Positions 28,057 through 37,501 are shown, numbered from the stretch's first letter. The stretch: 64,000 nucleotides of DNA from Helcobacillus massiliensis (GCF_014191425.1 NZ_JACHWP010000001.1:992001-1056000); one strand, 5' to 3'. Notes: a model not told the origin generated them from the sequence alone. Program-made: numbers and translations.

Positions 28057-29567
28057 CAGGACTGCTCGCGGATCATCAGCGCGGCGGTGGTGTCCACGGC
28101 TGCGCGGGCGGCGTCCGCGTCCGCTCCGTCGAAGCCGTACACGACGATGGAGAAGCCGACCACGCGGCCGTCGGCGAGGGTGGTGACCCCGGTGAGGGAG
28201 GAGGTGCCGGCGAGGTACCCGGTCTTACCGCGGACGATGCCGCGCGCGTCGGTGACGGAGGAGGCTTCGAAGCGGTCGGCGAGGGTGCCCTCGAGCCCGC
28301 TGATGGGGACGAGGGTGAACACCTCGCGCACCGGGTCGGGCGCTTCGCCGGTGGACCAGGCGTTGAGTTCGGCCAGCAGACGCGGCGGGATGCGGTTGTC
28401 GGCGGAGAGGCCGGAGTTGTCGGCGATGCGGAGCCCGTCGGCATGCAGGCCCTCGTCACGGGCCAGCAGAGTGATGTCCTCCTGGACGGCGTCGCGGGCG
28501 CCGGCGACTGTGGCCGGCTTGCCCTGCTCGGCGGCGACGAGGCGGCCGAGGACCTCCGCGGTGGTGTTGTCCGAGTGGATGAGGGTGTGGTGGATGAGGT
28601 CGCGGACGGGCGCGGACTGCACCTGGGCGATCTCAGCGGCGTCCTTCGGCACTGCGGCGCGGTTCGGCTCCCCGGTGACGGTGATGCCGTTCTTCTCCAG
28701 TTCGGCGCGGAACGCCGTGAGGGCGTCCTCCGAGGGGTTGGTGGACTTCGGTCCGTACGGTTCGCCGTCCAGGCGGCCGCCGTCGACCGCGATCGCGGTG
28801 ATGGGGGCGACCCACCCACCGGAGGGCCCATTGCTGCCCCAGGCGGGGTTGACGGGATCGTCGGCGAACGCGGTGTCGTCGAGGTGCAGGGCTACGGATG
28901 TGACGCCCTGCTTCTTCAGGTCGTCGGCGGTGGCGCGGGCGAGGTCCGTGATGGAGGCGCGGGAGAGGTCCTCCTTCACCACCGGTTTCGACGCCGCGGA
29001 CTCGGTGGTCAGCATCATGTCGCCGCCGCCGCGGAGGAACAGGTCCCCGCCCTTCAGATGGGTGGAGGTCGTCAGCCGGGAATCCAGGTCGATGTGGCGC
29101 GCCGCCGCGACGGACGTGAGCAGCTTCATGGTGGACGCTGGGACGCGTGCGGTGTCGCCGTCGTGCTCCGCGATGGTCTCCCCCGTGCGGGCGTCGACCA
29201 CGCTGAAGGCGAGGTGGTTGTTGACCACGGGGATCTCGGCGGCGCGCATCATCGCGGCAGTGATCTGGTCGCCGGACACCGTCGGCTGGACAGCGTCCCC
29301 GGACGCATCGGCGCTGGGGTCGGCATCGGGGTCGGCGCTCGACTGACCTGCGGGAGCGCCCGAGCTGGGGTCGACGGGGGCGAGCGCCTTTGGGGCGGGC
29401 GGCGTCATCGTCTCCGCGGCGGCGGGTGGGTTGACCGGAGGGTGGCCGGCGGCGCGGTCGATCGTGATGACGCCCGGCAGAGCGTCCACGGCGTCGGCCA
29501 GTGCATAGAACCCGACGGGGACGGCAAGGCACAGACCCAGAGCTGCTGCGCGCACACTCCGCTTCAT
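28056..29567 (-). CDS. dacB: D-alanyl-D-alanine carboxypeptidase / endopeptidase (PBP4 family)
   Basis: 503 aa from the ATG at 29565-29567 with GGGAGG upstream. The signal peptide is [21 protein letters not shown] Pro/Ala-rich linker to about residue 95 leads to the S13 peptidase domain. The active-site motifs are SxxK in [14 protein letters not shown], SxN in [12 protein letters not shown] and KTG in [15 protein letters not shown]. It acts outside the membrane, trimming peptidoglycan stem peptides. It heads the minus-strand run down to lysS and is divergent from ppa. A TACTGT -10 is at 29605-29610. Confidence 0.94.
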   Translation of the reverse strand: MKRSVRAAALGLCLAVPVGFYALADAVDALPGVITIDRAAGHPPVNPPAAAETMTPPAPKALAPVDPSSGAPAGQSSADPDADPSADASGDAVQPTVSGDQITAAMMRAAEIPVVNNHLAFSVVDARTGETIAEHDGDTARVPASTMKLLTSVAAARHIDLDSRLTTSTHLKGGDLFLRGGGDMMLTTESAASKPVVKEDLSRASITDLARATADDLKKQGVTSVALHLDDTAFADDPVNPAWGSNGPSGGWVAPITAIAVDGGRLDGEPYGPKSTNPSEDALTAFRAELEKNGITVTGEPNRAAVPKDAAEIAQVQSAPVRDLIHHTLIHSDNTTAEVLGRLVAAEQGKPATVAGARDAVQEDITLLARDEGLHADGLRIADNSGLSADNRIPPRLLAELNAWSTGEAPDPVREVFTLVPISGLEGTLADRFEASSVTDARGIVRGKTGYLAGTSSLTGVTTLADGRVVGFSIVVYGFDGADADAARAAVDTTAALMIREQS

Positions 29568-29604
29568 CCGCTGCCTCCCATCGAACGCGAACCCGTCGGG
29601 CATC

Positions 29605-29610
29605 ACAGTA
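29605..29610 (-). promoter_or_regulatory. -10 element of the dacB-tilS-hpt run
   Basis: TACTGT on the minus strand, giving a leader of about 30 nt that contains the GGGAGG ribosome site. No good -35 was recognised. Confidence 0.35.
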
Positions 29611-29727
29611 GCGGATCGGCGATGCTGCAGGCCGGCTGGGGATCACGGGGGTAGGGTGGACCCAATTGATGCGCCGGCCCTAGGTCGCGCGCCTGAGACC
29701 TTTTCCGTTGAGCCAATGGAGTCAGAC

Positions 29728-30261
29728 GTGGAATTCGACGCAACGATCGAGATCCCCAAGGGGAATCGCAACAAGTATGAGGTGGAGCACCACACCGGGC
29801 GCATCCGCCTGGACCGCATGCTCTTCACCGCCACCCGCTACCCGGACGACTACGGGTTCATCGAAGGCACCCTCGGTGAGGACGGCGATCCCCTGGATGT
29901 TCTCGTTCTGCTGGAGGAGCCCACGTTCCCCGGCTGCCTGATCCGCTGCCGTGCGATCGGCATGTTCCGCATGCGCGATGAGGCCGGCGGTGACGACAAG
30001 ATCCTCGCCGTCCCGGTGGAGGACAAGCGCCAGGTGCGCCGTCAGGAGCTGACCGACGTCTCCGAGTTCCACCGCCTGGAGATCCAGCACTTCTTCGAGG
30101 TCTACAAGGACCTCGAGCCGGGCAAGAGCGTGGAGGGCGCCCACTGGGAGGGCCGCTCCGCAGCCGAGGCGGAGATCCGCGCCTCCTTCAAGCGCGCCGT
30201 GGAAGCGGGCCCTGAGCACTACAACGAGTACACCCCGAAGGAGTTCTTCGAGAAGGACTGA
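29728..30261 (+). CDS. ppa: Inorganic pyrophosphatase, soluble class I
   Basis: 177 aa. The GTG at 29728 is chosen: GGAG lies 6 nt before it and the product begins [19 protein letters not shown], the usual actinobacterial start. The upstream in-frame ATG at 29716 has no ribosome site. Active-site stretches are [25 protein letters not shown] (three metal-binding Asp) and [10 protein letters not shown]. It hydrolyses pyrophosphate released by biosynthesis. A strong hairpin follows at 30291-30325. Confidence 0.97.
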   Translation: MEFDATIEIPKGNRNKYEVEHHTGRIRLDRMLFTATRYPDDYGFIEGTLGEDGDPLDVLVLLEEPTFPGCLIRCRAIGMFRMRDEAGGDDKILAVPVEDKRQVRRQELTDVSEFHRLEIQHFFEVYKDLEPGKSVEGAHWEGRSAAEAEIRASFKRAVEAGPEHYNEYTPKEFFEKD

Positions 30262-30290
30262 TCTCTGTCCGGATCACCTGGTCCACGAGG

Positions 30291-30325
30291 CGGGCCCCCG
30301 ATTGCACTGTGCAGTCGGGGGCCCG
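30291..30325. terminator. Bidirectional terminator between ppa and the EcsC-like gene
   Basis: CGGGCCCCCGA pairs with TCGGGGGCCCG, with extra pairing TGCA/TGCA near a short loop. It sits between two convergent genes, so it can serve both. Confidence 0.75.
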
Positions 30326-30339
30326 CTCGGCTCTGGGCG

Positions 30340-31074
30340 TCAGGGCGACGGTCGCTCGTCCTTCTTCGCGCCCTCGATGGTGGTGGTGTGGGCGTGGGAG
30401 AAGATCTCACGCGAGGCGTCGATGACGCTCTTGGCCACGGCGCGATTGCCGAATCCGCCGATCGCCGCGCCGAGGCCGAACGGGGCGAGGCGGCCCAGCC
30501 ACACCCCGCCGAGGCGAGTCGCCGCCCGGCGCTGGATCCACTTCTTCACGCGTTTGTTGACCTGGGCCATGACGAAGTCGGGTGCGATGCCGTCCAGCAC
30601 AGTGGACCACTGCGCCCCCTGCTTGCCGAGCGCCTTCGCAACGATCTCACTGCCGCGCTCACCGCCGATGATGCCGAGCGTGACCATGCGGCGGCGCTCC
30701 GGATCGGTCATGTCCACCCCGCGCACGCGCGCAACGGACAGGGCGAGGAAGGCGCATGCCTCGGCGAACGCGGCGCCTTCACCGGCGGTCAGCCCGACCG
30801 CCAGAGCGGTTCCCACGCCGGGCAGGGCGGCGGTTCCGCCGACGCCGGCGCCGGTCGCGGTGGCGAGGGTGAGGAACTGCTTCTCGATGCGCCGCACGAC
30901 CTGATCATCGGTGAGCTCGGGGCGCTTGCGGCGGATGCCGTCGATGTACTTGTTCGCCAGCGGCGCCTGCAGGGCGAGCGCACGGTCGATCAGGGCGAAG
31001 TGGCGGTCGGCGATCTGGACGCCCGCCTCCTCAGGGGTCAGCGCGTCCGTGTCTGCTCTCTTCGCAGCGGCCAT
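30340..31074 (-). CDS. EcsC-family-like protein
   Basis: 244 aa. The middle carries a Gly/Ala-rich amphipathic stretch (ATATGAGVGGTAALPGVGTALAVGLTAGEGAAFAE split by charged turns), then RVRGVDMTDPERRRMVTLGIIGGE. This matches the EcsC protein family of actinobacteria. C-terminal glycine-rich segments (LAPFGLGAAIGGFGNRAVAKSVI) may contact the membrane. The molecular function of the family is unclear. The gene is 54 bases downstream of def on the same strand. Confidence 0.6.
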   Translation of the reverse strand: MAAAKRADTDALTPEEAGVQIADRHFALIDRALALQAPLANKYIDGIRRKRPELTDDQVVRRIEKQFLTLATATGAGVGGTAALPGVGTALAVGLTAGEGAAFAEACAFLALSVARVRGVDMTDPERRRMVTLGIIGGERGSEIVAKALGKQGAQWSTVLDGIAPDFVMAQVNKRVKKWIQRRAATRLGGVWLGRLAPFGLGAAIGGFGNRAVAKSVIDASREIFSHAHTTTIEGAKKDERPSP

Positions 31075-31128
31075 GGGGTCTCCTTCCGGTGGGCGCTCGA
31101 GTGCCCTCTCGGGCGGGCTCTCCTGGTC

Positions 31129-31824
31129 TCAGGACTGGGACGCGGATCGAGTGTGGGCGACCTCACCGGGGTTGAGTTCGGTGATCGGGCCGGTCAGCCC
31201 GAGGTAGTCGACCGCGTCCGTCAGCTCCTCATAGTACGGAGCGTAGTCCTCCCAGATCATGGACCGATCCACGGCGCGGTCATGGCAGAGAATCCCGTCG
31301 AGGTGGTCGGCTTCGTGCTGGAAGATGCGGGCGGGCCACCCGGACCACACCTCGTCGAGGTCACGGCGGGACCCGTCGGCCCCGATGACGGTTCCGCGCA
31401 CCCGCACCCGCTGGTGGCGCGGAACGATGGAGCGCCAGCCGTCCACGCTCAGGCACCCCTCCCATGCGTACACCACGGTCTCGCCGACTCCCTCGTACCG
31501 GGGGTTGGCGATGCAGTGCAGGGGCAGATCACGGCGCTCGAGGGGGTCCTCGCCCTCCTCCTCGTCGAAGCCGACGGAATCCTCCATCACCACGAGCCGC
31601 AGCGGCAGGCCGATCTGGGGCGCCGCAACACCGACGCCGGGCGCTTCGTGCATGGTGATGACCATGGCCCGCAGCAGGGCGGAGAGCTCGTCGGCATCGA
31701 GCTGGTCCGCGAAGGCGACGCTGGATGCCCGCAGAGCAGGGTGCCCGGCCTGGACGATCCGCAGCGGGTCGGCGGAGTCGTCGCGGCGGGAGAGGATCTT
31801 GGCGGTGAGGTCGCGCAGCTTCAT
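31129..31824 (-). CDS. def: Peptide deformylase
   Basis: 231 aa, longer than E. coli PDF by an N-terminal extension and a C-terminal tail. The three motifs are GVGVAAPQIGLPLRL, YAWEGCLSV (metal-binding Cys) and FQHEADHLDGIL (HExxH). It removes the formyl group from nascent proteins. An acidic insertion (EEEGEDPLE) between motifs 1 and 2 is unusual in size but tolerated in actinobacterial forms. Confidence 0.94.
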   Translation of the reverse strand: MKLRDLTAKILSRRDDSADPLRIVQAGHPALRASSVAFADQLDADELSALLRAMVITMHEAPGVGVAAPQIGLPLRLVVMEDSVGFDEEEGEDPLERRDLPLHCIANPRYEGVGETVVYAWEGCLSVDGWRSIVPRHQRVRVRGTVIGADGSRRDLDEVWSGWPARIFQHEADHLDGILCHDRAVDRSMIWEDYAPYYEELTDAVDYLGLTGPITELNPGEVAHTRSASQS

Positions 31825-31889
31825 GCCCCTGTTCTACCAGGCGAACATCTCCGCAGCCCGGCTGTGGAATGTCCCACATCCGGCGGAGA

Positions 31890-31933
31890 ACCTGCGATAC
31901 GATCACTGGACCTGCGACAACGAGGTTCGCAGG
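31890..31933 (+). promoter_or_regulatory. Candidate promoter/operator of the MsmX/UgpC-type ATPase gene
   Basis: ACCTGCGA occurs at 31890-31897 and again at 31910-31917, exactly 20 bp apart (two helical turns). A TACGAT -10 candidate lies between them at 31898-31903. The inverted copy TCGCAGG at 31927-31933 makes a 7-bp palindrome with the second repeat. This looks like a regulator-binding array over a transcription start; the regulator is unknown. Confidence 0.5.
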
Positions 31934-31989
31934 CTTCGCTTCACAACGGATCGTCCGGCACGTACCTGCCGGTGAAGGAGAACAGCCCC

Positions 31990-33078
31990 ATGGCAACCGT
32001 GACCTATGACAGTGCCACCCGCATCTACCCGGGCAACGACAAGCCCTCGGTGGACAGCCTCAACATCGACATCGAGGACGGCGAGTTCCTCGTCCTCGTC
32101 GGCCCGTCGGGCTCGGGCAAGTCGACCGCTCTGCGCATGCTCGCCGGCCTCGAAGAGGTCAATGCCGGCCGCATCCTCATCGGCGACCGCGACGTCACCG
32201 ACGTCCCGCCGAAGGACCGCGACATCGCCATGGTGTTCCAGAACTACGCGCTGTACCCCCACATGTCCGTGGCGGACAACATGGGCTTCGCGCTGAAGAT
32301 CCAGGGCAAGCCGAAGGCCGAGATCCGTGAGCGCGTCCGCGAGGCCGCCGAGATCCTCGACCTCACCGAGTACCTGGACCGCAAGCCGAAGGCCCTCTCC
32401 GGCGGTCAGCGCCAGCGTGTGGCCATGGGCCGCGCCATCGTCCGCAGCCCCCAGGTGTTCCTCATGGACGAGCCGCTGTCGAACCTCGATGCGAAGCTGC
32501 GCGTCTCCACCCGTACTCAGATCGCGTCCCTGCAGCGCCGCCTCGGCGTCACCACCGTGTACGTGACGCACGACCAGACCGAGGCCATGACCATGGGTGA
32601 CCGCGTGGCCGTCCTGGACCACGGCATCCTGCAGCAGGTCGACACCCCGCGCACTATGTACGACCGCCCGGCGAACGTGTTCGTGGCCGGCTTCATCGGC
32701 TCCCCCGCCATGAACCTCATCGAGCAGCCGCTCTCCGAGGGCGGTGTGCAGTTCGGGGGCGCCCTCGTGCCGGTGGACCGCTCCACGCTCTCCCAGTCCT
32801 CGGACAACTCCGTCACCGTCGGTGTCCGCCCCGAGGATCTGGAGATCTCCCCGGACGGCGAGGGCCTGCCGGTCGAGATCGACGTAGTCGAGGAGCTCGG
32901 CGCCGACGCCTACGTGTACGGCCGCCTCGCTGGTGAGAAGAACCCAACCGCGAAGCCGATCATCGCGCGCGTGGACGGCCGCACTCCCCCGCAGAAGGGT
33001 GAGACGGTCCACTTCCGCCCGAAGCAGAACCACGTGCACCTGTTCGATCTCAGCAGCGGCCTGCGCCTGGGCGACTGA
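31990..33078 (+). CDS. ugpC: ABC transporter ATP-binding protein, MsmX/UgpC type
   Basis: 362 aa from the ATG at 31990 with AAGGAG 10 nt upstream. Walker A is GPSGSGKST, the signature is LSGGQRQRVAMGRAIV, and Walker B is VFLMDEPLSNLD with the switch His in VTHDQTEAMT. The C-terminal OB-type regulatory domain (VTVGVRPEDLEIS to LFDLSSGLRLGD) is that of sugar-importer ATPases. No permease or binding-protein genes are adjacent. This is the pattern of a shared ATPase serving several carbohydrate importers encoded elsewhere. Confidence 0.93.
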   Translation: MATVTYDSATRIYPGNDKPSVDSLNIDIEDGEFLVLVGPSGSGKSTALRMLAGLEEVNAGRILIGDRDVTDVPPKDRDIAMVFQNYALYPHMSVADNMGFALKIQGKPKAEIRERVREAAEILDLTEYLDRKPKALSGGQRQRVAMGRAIVRSPQVFLMDEPLSNLDAKLRVSTRTQIASLQRRLGVTTVYVTHDQTEAMTMGDRVAVLDHGILQQVDTPRTMYDRPANVFVAGFIGSPAMNLIEQPLSEGGVQFGGALVPVDRSTLSQSSDNSVTVGVRPEDLEISPDGEGLPVEIDVVEELGADAYVYGRLAGEKNPTAKPIIARVDGRTPPQKGETVHFRPKQNHVHLFDLSSGLRLGD

Positions 33079-33096
33079 CCCGGCCCGACCGAAGGG

Positions 33097-33132
33097 CGAG
33101 GGGCGCGCATCCATCCGGGTGCGCGCCCCTCG
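33097..33132 (+). terminator. Terminator after the MsmX/UgpC-type gene
   Basis: CGAGGGGCGCGCA pairs perfectly with TGCGCGCCCCTCG (13 bp) around a 10-nt loop. Confidence 0.7.
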
Positions 33133-33156
33133 TCATCACCGGACCCCGCGATGGGA

Positions 33157-33162
33157 GACAAT
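33157..33162 (+). promoter_or_regulatory. -10 hexamer of a probably leaderless DUF4032 gene
   Basis: GACAAT, then 6 nt, then ATG at 33169, with no Shine-Dalgarno. The geometry is identical to that of lysS. Confidence 0.5.
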
Positions 33163-33168
33163 GGACCC

Positions 33169-34410
33169 ATGGCCGCCCTGGAGATCTCCGCTGCACGTCC
33201 CGATCCCGCCCTACTGGATCTGCCGTGGCACCTCCCCTTGGCGGACTGGCCGGACGACCTTCTCGCCTCCCTCCCCCGCGGCATCTCCCGCCACGTGGTG
33301 CGGTTCGCCCGTGTCTCCGGGCGTGTGCTCGCCCTCAAGGAGATCACCGAGGACCTCGCCCGCAGCGAGTTCCGACTGCTGCGGCTGCTGGCGAAGATGA
33401 ACATTCCAGCGGTGGAGTCCTTCGCCGTGGTGTCCGGCAGGGAGACGGTCGATGGCAGGCCCTTGGACGCGGTCCTCATCACCCGCCACCTCCAGTACTC
33501 CCTGCCGTACCGTGCGCTGTTCTCCCAGGTGAATCAGCCGCAGACCGCGAGCCGTCTGCTCGATGCCCTTGCCGTGCTGCTGGTGCGCCTGCACCTCGCC
33601 GGCTTCTACTGGGGCGATGTGTCCCTGTCCAACACGCTGTTCCGCCGCGATGCCGGCTCCTTCGCCGCCTACCTCGTCGACGTCGAGACCGGGCAGCTGC
33701 ACGAGACCCTCTCGCGCGGTCAGCGCGAATACGACCTCGACCTCGCCCGCACCAACATCATCGGAGAGATGTTCGACCTGCAGGCCGGGGAGAAACTGGC
33801 CGATGACGTCGATGCGATCGAGATCGGTGACCAGCTGGTGCAGCGCTACCAGGTGCTGTGGGCGACCCTCACCGAACGGGAGACGTTCAGCTCCGAAGAG
33901 CGCTGGCGGGTCTCCGCCCGCATCGAGAAGCTCAACGAGCTCGGCTTCGACGTGGACGAACTCGACATCACCACCGACCTCGACGGCACCTCGGTCAGCA
34001 TCCAGCCGAAGGTGGTGGACGCCGGTCACCATGCACGGCGTCTGCTGCGCCTGACCGGCATCGACGCACAGGAGAACCAGGCTCGGCGCCTGCTGAACGA
34101 CCTCGACCAGTACGCCGCCGAAACGGACCAGCAGGGCGAGGACGAGGACTTCGTGGCGCACGAATGGCTGCAGGAGTGCTACGAGCCGGTGGTGAGGGCG
34201 ATTCCCCGGGCGATGCGCCGCAAACTGCAGGCGCCGGAGTTCTACCACGAGCTGCTGGAACATCGGTGGCACCTGTCGCAGCGCCTCGGACACGACGCGA
34301 CGATGGACCAGACCGTTCAGGACTACATCCTCACCGTCCTGATCCACCGTCAGGATGAGCGGGCGCTGATCACCTCGGAGACGTCAGCGATCCCGATCTT
34401 CGAGGGCTGA
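33169..34410 (+). CDS. Kinase-like DUF4032 domain protein
   Basis: 413 aa. The N-terminal half resembles lipopolysaccharide-kinase/ABC1-type kinases. It has a nucleotide-lobe Lys in LALKEITEDLARSEF, the catalytic-loop-like LHLAGFYWGDVSLSNTLF, and the metal-binding Asp in AYLVDVETGQ. The C-terminal half (DELDITTDLDGTSVSIQPKVVDAGHHARR onward) is DUF4032. The substrate is unknown. The catalytic residues look intact, so it may be an active kinase. It begins just after a terminator and is probably monocistronic. Confidence 0.8.
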   Translation: MAALEISAARPDPALLDLPWHLPLADWPDDLLASLPRGISRHVVRFARVSGRVLALKEITEDLARSEFRLLRLLAKMNIPAVESFAVVSGRETVDGRPLDAVLITRHLQYSLPYRALFSQVNQPQTASRLLDALAVLLVRLHLAGFYWGDVSLSNTLFRRDAGSFAAYLVDVETGQLHETLSRGQREYDLDLARTNIIGEMFDLQAGEKLADDVDAIEIGDQLVQRYQVLWATLTERETFSSEERWRVSARIEKLNELGFDVDELDITTDLDGTSVSIQPKVVDAGHHARRLLRLTGIDAQENQARRLLNDLDQYAAETDQQGEDEDFVAHEWLQECYEPVVRAIPRAMRRKLQAPEFYHELLEHRWHLSQRLGHDATMDQTVQDYILTVLIHRQDERALITSETSAIPIFEG

Positions 34411-34430
34411 CGCCCCGCCGCCCGAGCGGC

Positions 34431-35375
34431 TCAGCGCAGGCCGGCGCGGGCACGGTGGCCCGCCACCTCGTACAGCACGATCGACGCCGCCACCGACGCG
34501 TTCAGCGACTCCGTGGTCGCCGCCATCGGAATGGATGTGATCGCATCGCACTTCTCCCGCGTGAGACGGGAGATGCCCTTGTCCTCCGCACCGATGACCA
34601 GCACCAGCGGGTCCGGGGCGAACGTCAGCTCGCGGGGGTTCTGGTCCCCGTCGGCGTCGAGGCCGACGGCGAACACACCGCGCTTCTTGAGGTCGTCGAT
34701 CGCACGGTTCAGGTTCGTCACCTGCGCCACCCGCACGCGTCCGGCGGCACCGGCGGCCACTTTGTACACGCTGGCGGTCATCTGCGCGGAGCGGCGCTCC
34801 GGCACGATCACGCCATGCACACCGAACGCACCGGCGCTGCGGAGGATGGCGCCGAGGTTGCGCGGGTCGGTGATGCCGTCGAGCGCCACGAACAGCGGCG
34901 CCTCGAAGCGCTGAGCGGCGATGTCCATCAGTTCGTCGATGTCGGCGTACTCGTACGGCGGGATGGTCAGCACCACGCCCTGGTGGACGGCGCCGTCGGT
35001 CATGGTGTCCAGTTCGTTGCGGCTGGCTTCTCGCAGCGGAATGTTCTCCGCCTGCGCGATCCGCATGATCTCGCGCACGCGGTCGTCCACATCCATGCGG
35101 ATCTGCAGGGTGAGGCCCAGGGACGGCACCTCGTCCCGCATCGCCTCGAGCACGGAGTTGCGGCCTGCGATGTGGGTGGGGCGGTTCGCGATGTCCTTCT
35201 GAGCCTTCGGCTTCGGTCGGCGCCTGCCCGTCTTCGCACCGGCGCGGCCGACGGTGTCCTGCGTGCCCTTGTACGCCTTGTGGTACGGGCGGTCCTCCGC
35301 CTTGGGGGTGGGGCCGCGGCCGCGCAGACCGCGTCGGCGCTGGCCTCCTGAGCCCTTGGGTGCTGAGCGTGCCAT
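34431..35375 (-). CDS. rlmB: 23S rRNA (guanosine-2'-O-)-methyltransferase RlmB (SpoU family)
   Basis: 314 aa from the ATG at 35373-35375 with GAGGA upstream. The first 70 residues are very basic and unstructured. The SpoU substrate-binding domain begins IAGRNSVLEAMRD. The SPOUT domain has FVALDGITDPRNLGAILRSAGAFG, LVIGAEDKGISRL and IPMAATTESLNASVAASIVLYE, the knot that binds SAM. It is 60 bases after cysS in the same direction, a common pairing in Gram-positives. Confidence 0.94.
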   Translation of the reverse strand: MARSAPKGSGGQRRRGLRGRGPTPKAEDRPYHKAYKGTQDTVGRAGAKTGRRRPKPKAQKDIANRPTHIAGRNSVLEAMRDEVPSLGLTLQIRMDVDDRVREIMRIAQAENIPLREASRNELDTMTDGAVHQGVVLTIPPYEYADIDELMDIAAQRFEAPLFVALDGITDPRNLGAILRSAGAFGVHGVIVPERRSAQMTASVYKVAAGAAGRVRVAQVTNLNRAIDDLKKRGVFAVGLDADGDQNPRELTFAPDPLVLVIGAEDKGISRLTREKCDAITSIPMAATTESLNASVAASIVLYEVAGHRARAGLR

Positions 35376-35435
35376 GATTCCTCCGAATCGGATTCGGCGC
35401 CGCATCGGCGCGCGCGTGGTGTCGGTGTCGTGTGG

Positions 35436-36875
35436 TCAGTGGTCGGTCAGCGACCAGCGGGCGCCGTCCGCACCGTCCTCGATGGTGATGCCGGCGGCAC
35501 CGAGTCGCTCGCGGATGGCGTCGGCCGCCGCCCAGTCCTTCGCGGCGCGCGCCTGGGCCCGCTCCTCGAGCTGCGCGGTCACCAGCGCATCCAACGCATC
35601 CTCTGCGGCCGTTCCCGAGGTCCGGGTGCTCTGGGCGCGCCACTGCACTGGGTCCAGGCCCAGCACATCCAGCATGCCGCGCAGGGACGAGACCGTGCGG
35701 GCGATCGCCGTCAGGTCCTGCTGCTTCGCGCCGAGGAGGGTGTTGAGGTCCGCGTGGGTGCGGTGGATGTTGGCGAGGGCATCGGCCACGGAGAGGTCGT
35801 CGTCCATCGCGGCGACGAACGCCTCCGGCAGATCCGCCTCCGCGGGATCGATCAGCTCCGCCGATGCTGAGGATCCATCGACCGCCTCCACGGCGCGGAG
35901 CACGGACGCATCCAGTCGCGCGATGACCGTCTCGGCGTCGCCGAGGATGCGGCTGTTGAACTCCATGTCGGACCGGTAGTGACTGGAGACCATCGCCAGA
36001 CGGATCGCCTGCGGGGAGGACTGCGTCAGCGCCTCTTCGGCGGTGATGAAGTTGCCGAGGCTCTTGCCCATCTTCATGCCGTCCACGGTGAGCATGCCGG
36101 CGTGCATCCAGCGCTGTGCGAACCCGTAGCCGGCGCCGAACGACTGCGCCTGCTCGTTCTCGTGGTGGGGGAAGCGGAGGTCGAGGCCGCCGCCGTGGAT
36201 GTCGAACGACTCCCCCAGGTACTTCCGGCTCATGGCGGAGCATTCGAGGTGCCAGCCGGGCCGGCCGCGACCGAACGGGGTGTTCCACGCGGCGGACTCC
36301 GGCTCGTCGGCCTTCGCCTGCTTCCACAGCGCGAAGTCCCGACGGTCGCGCTTACCGCGCTCGGGGGCTTCGAGGTCGTCGATCATGTCATCGAGGGACT
36401 GGTTCGTCAGGGAGCCGTACTCCGGCAGGGAGCGGACGTCGAAGTAGACGTTGCCCTCACCGTCGGCGTAGGCGTGGCCGCGGTCGATCAGCAGCTGCAT
36501 GAAGTCGACCTGTTCGGGCACATGCCCGGTGGCGCGCGGTTCGTAGTCGGGGCGCACAGCACCGAAGCGGTCCATGATCTCGCCGAAGAGGCGCTCGTGC
36601 TGGATGGACCAAGCCCACCAGGGGCGGCCCTCCTGCTCGGCGCGGGCGAGGATCTTGTCATCGATGTCGGTGACGTTGCGGACATAGGTGACGTCGTATC
36701 CGCTGCGGCGCAGCCAGCGCACGAGGACGTCAAATGCGAGGAAGGTGCGGACGTGCCCGATGTGCGGCCCGTCCTGCACGGTGGGACCGCAGACGTACAG
36801 GCCCACCTTCCCCTCCGTCAGCGGAATGAAGTCCGAGAGCGTGCGGGTGGCGGAGTCATGCAGTCGAAGAGTCAC
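35436..36875 (-). CDS. cysS: Cysteinyl-tRNA synthetase
   Basis: 479 aa. The class I catalytic domain has the HIGH motif in GPTVQDGPHIGHVRTFLAFD, zinc ligands from VCGPT and the later CSAMSRKYLG and HHENEQAQSFGA, and KMGKS in GMKMGKSLGNFI instead of KMSKS. The C-terminal helical bundle carries DALDALVTAQLEERAQAR. It charges tRNA-Cys. ACGACCGTT-like regulatory features were not seen upstream. Confidence 0.97.
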   Translation of the reverse strand: MTLRLHDSATRTLSDFIPLTEGKVGLYVCGPTVQDGPHIGHVRTFLAFDVLVRWLRRSGYDVTYVRNVTDIDDKILARAEQEGRPWWAWSIQHERLFGEIMDRFGAVRPDYEPRATGHVPEQVDFMQLLIDRGHAYADGEGNVYFDVRSLPEYGSLTNQSLDDMIDDLEAPERGKRDRRDFALWKQAKADEPESAAWNTPFGRGRPGWHLECSAMSRKYLGESFDIHGGGLDLRFPHHENEQAQSFGAGYGFAQRWMHAGMLTVDGMKMGKSLGNFITAEEALTQSSPQAIRLAMVSSHYRSDMEFNSRILGDAETVIARLDASVLRAVEAVDGSSASAELIDPAEADLPEAFVAAMDDDLSVADALANIHRTHADLNTLLGAKQQDLTAIARTVSSLRGMLDVLGLDPVQWRAQSTRTSGTAAEDALDALVTAQLEERAQARAAKDWAAADAIRERLGAAGITIEDGADGARWSLTDH

Positions 36876-36910
36876 CAGGCCAGCATATTCTGCGCGTCTG
36901 GGGAACGGAA

Positions 36911-36939
36911 AAGCGGACCGCCCGCAGGGCGATCCGCTT
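36911..36939 (-). terminator. Terminator after the holin-superfamily gene
   Basis: On the minus strand AAGCGGATCGCCC pairs with GGGCGGTCCGCTT (one mismatch, 3-nt loop) and is followed by a T-run (TTTTCC). This is a canonical intrinsic terminator. Confidence 0.85.
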
Positions 36940-36960
36940 CTCGATGATGAGGGAGGCGAC

Positions 36961-37464
36961 TCAGGCGCGGGCCTTCGTCTTCTCCACGGAGCGAGCAGCG
37001 ACCTGCTTGCCGTAGAGCTCCTCGTAGGCGTCGTCGTAGTCAGCGGCGTTCACGGGGCGCTTGCCCTGCACTGCTCCGACGGCGCTGGTGGCGGTTTCGA
37101 CGGTGGTGGTCGGGCCCTTGATCCTCTTCGCGACCAGGAACGCCGCGAGGCCCAGGATCAGGCCGAGCACGATGAGCGCAGCGGCGACGATGAGGAAGGA
37201 CAGCCACGGGCTGAGACCCAGGGCCACCAGACCCCATGCGGCGGTGAACAGGAGCATCACCCAGGCGCTGAGCAGGAAGAACACCAGGACGGCGGCAAGG
37301 GCGGCGGTGATGCCGGCCTTGACCACGATGTCCGTGATCTCCTTCTTGGCGATGGCGATCTCTCGCTGCACAACGCCGGTGACCTCGGCTTTGATGGACG
37401 TGATGAGCTCGCTGATGGATCGCTGGCTCGTCCGCGACGCGCGGTCATTCGAAGAGTTGATCAT
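36961..37464 (-). CDS. Phage-holin-superfamily (Actinobacterial holin-X) membrane protein
   Basis: 167 aa. The N-terminal amphipathic helix (SISELITSIKAEVTGVVQREIAIAKKE) is followed by two membrane helices (LAAVLVFFLLSAWVMLLFTA and LSFLIVAAALIVLGLILGLA) and a basic C-terminus. This is the chromosomal Phage_holin_3_6 family, which is found next to acs in many actinobacteria. It is not evidence of a prophage, and its function is unknown. Confidence 0.82.
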   Translation of the reverse strand: MINSSNDRASRTSQRSISELITSIKAEVTGVVQREIAIAKKEITDIVVKAGITAALAAVLVFFLLSAWVMLLFTAAWGLVALGLSPWLSFLIVAAALIVLGLILGLAAFLVAKRIKGPTTTVETATSAVGAVQGKRPVNAADYDDAYEELYGKQVAARSVEKTKARA

Positions 37465-37501
37465 GAAGAAACCCTATCAGGACTGTGATCTGGTCGTTAT
37501 G

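Noticed and set aside
36961-37464. Holin gene as sign of a prophage
   Set aside because: It belongs to the chromosomal holin-X family linked to acs; no phage structural or integrase genes are near.
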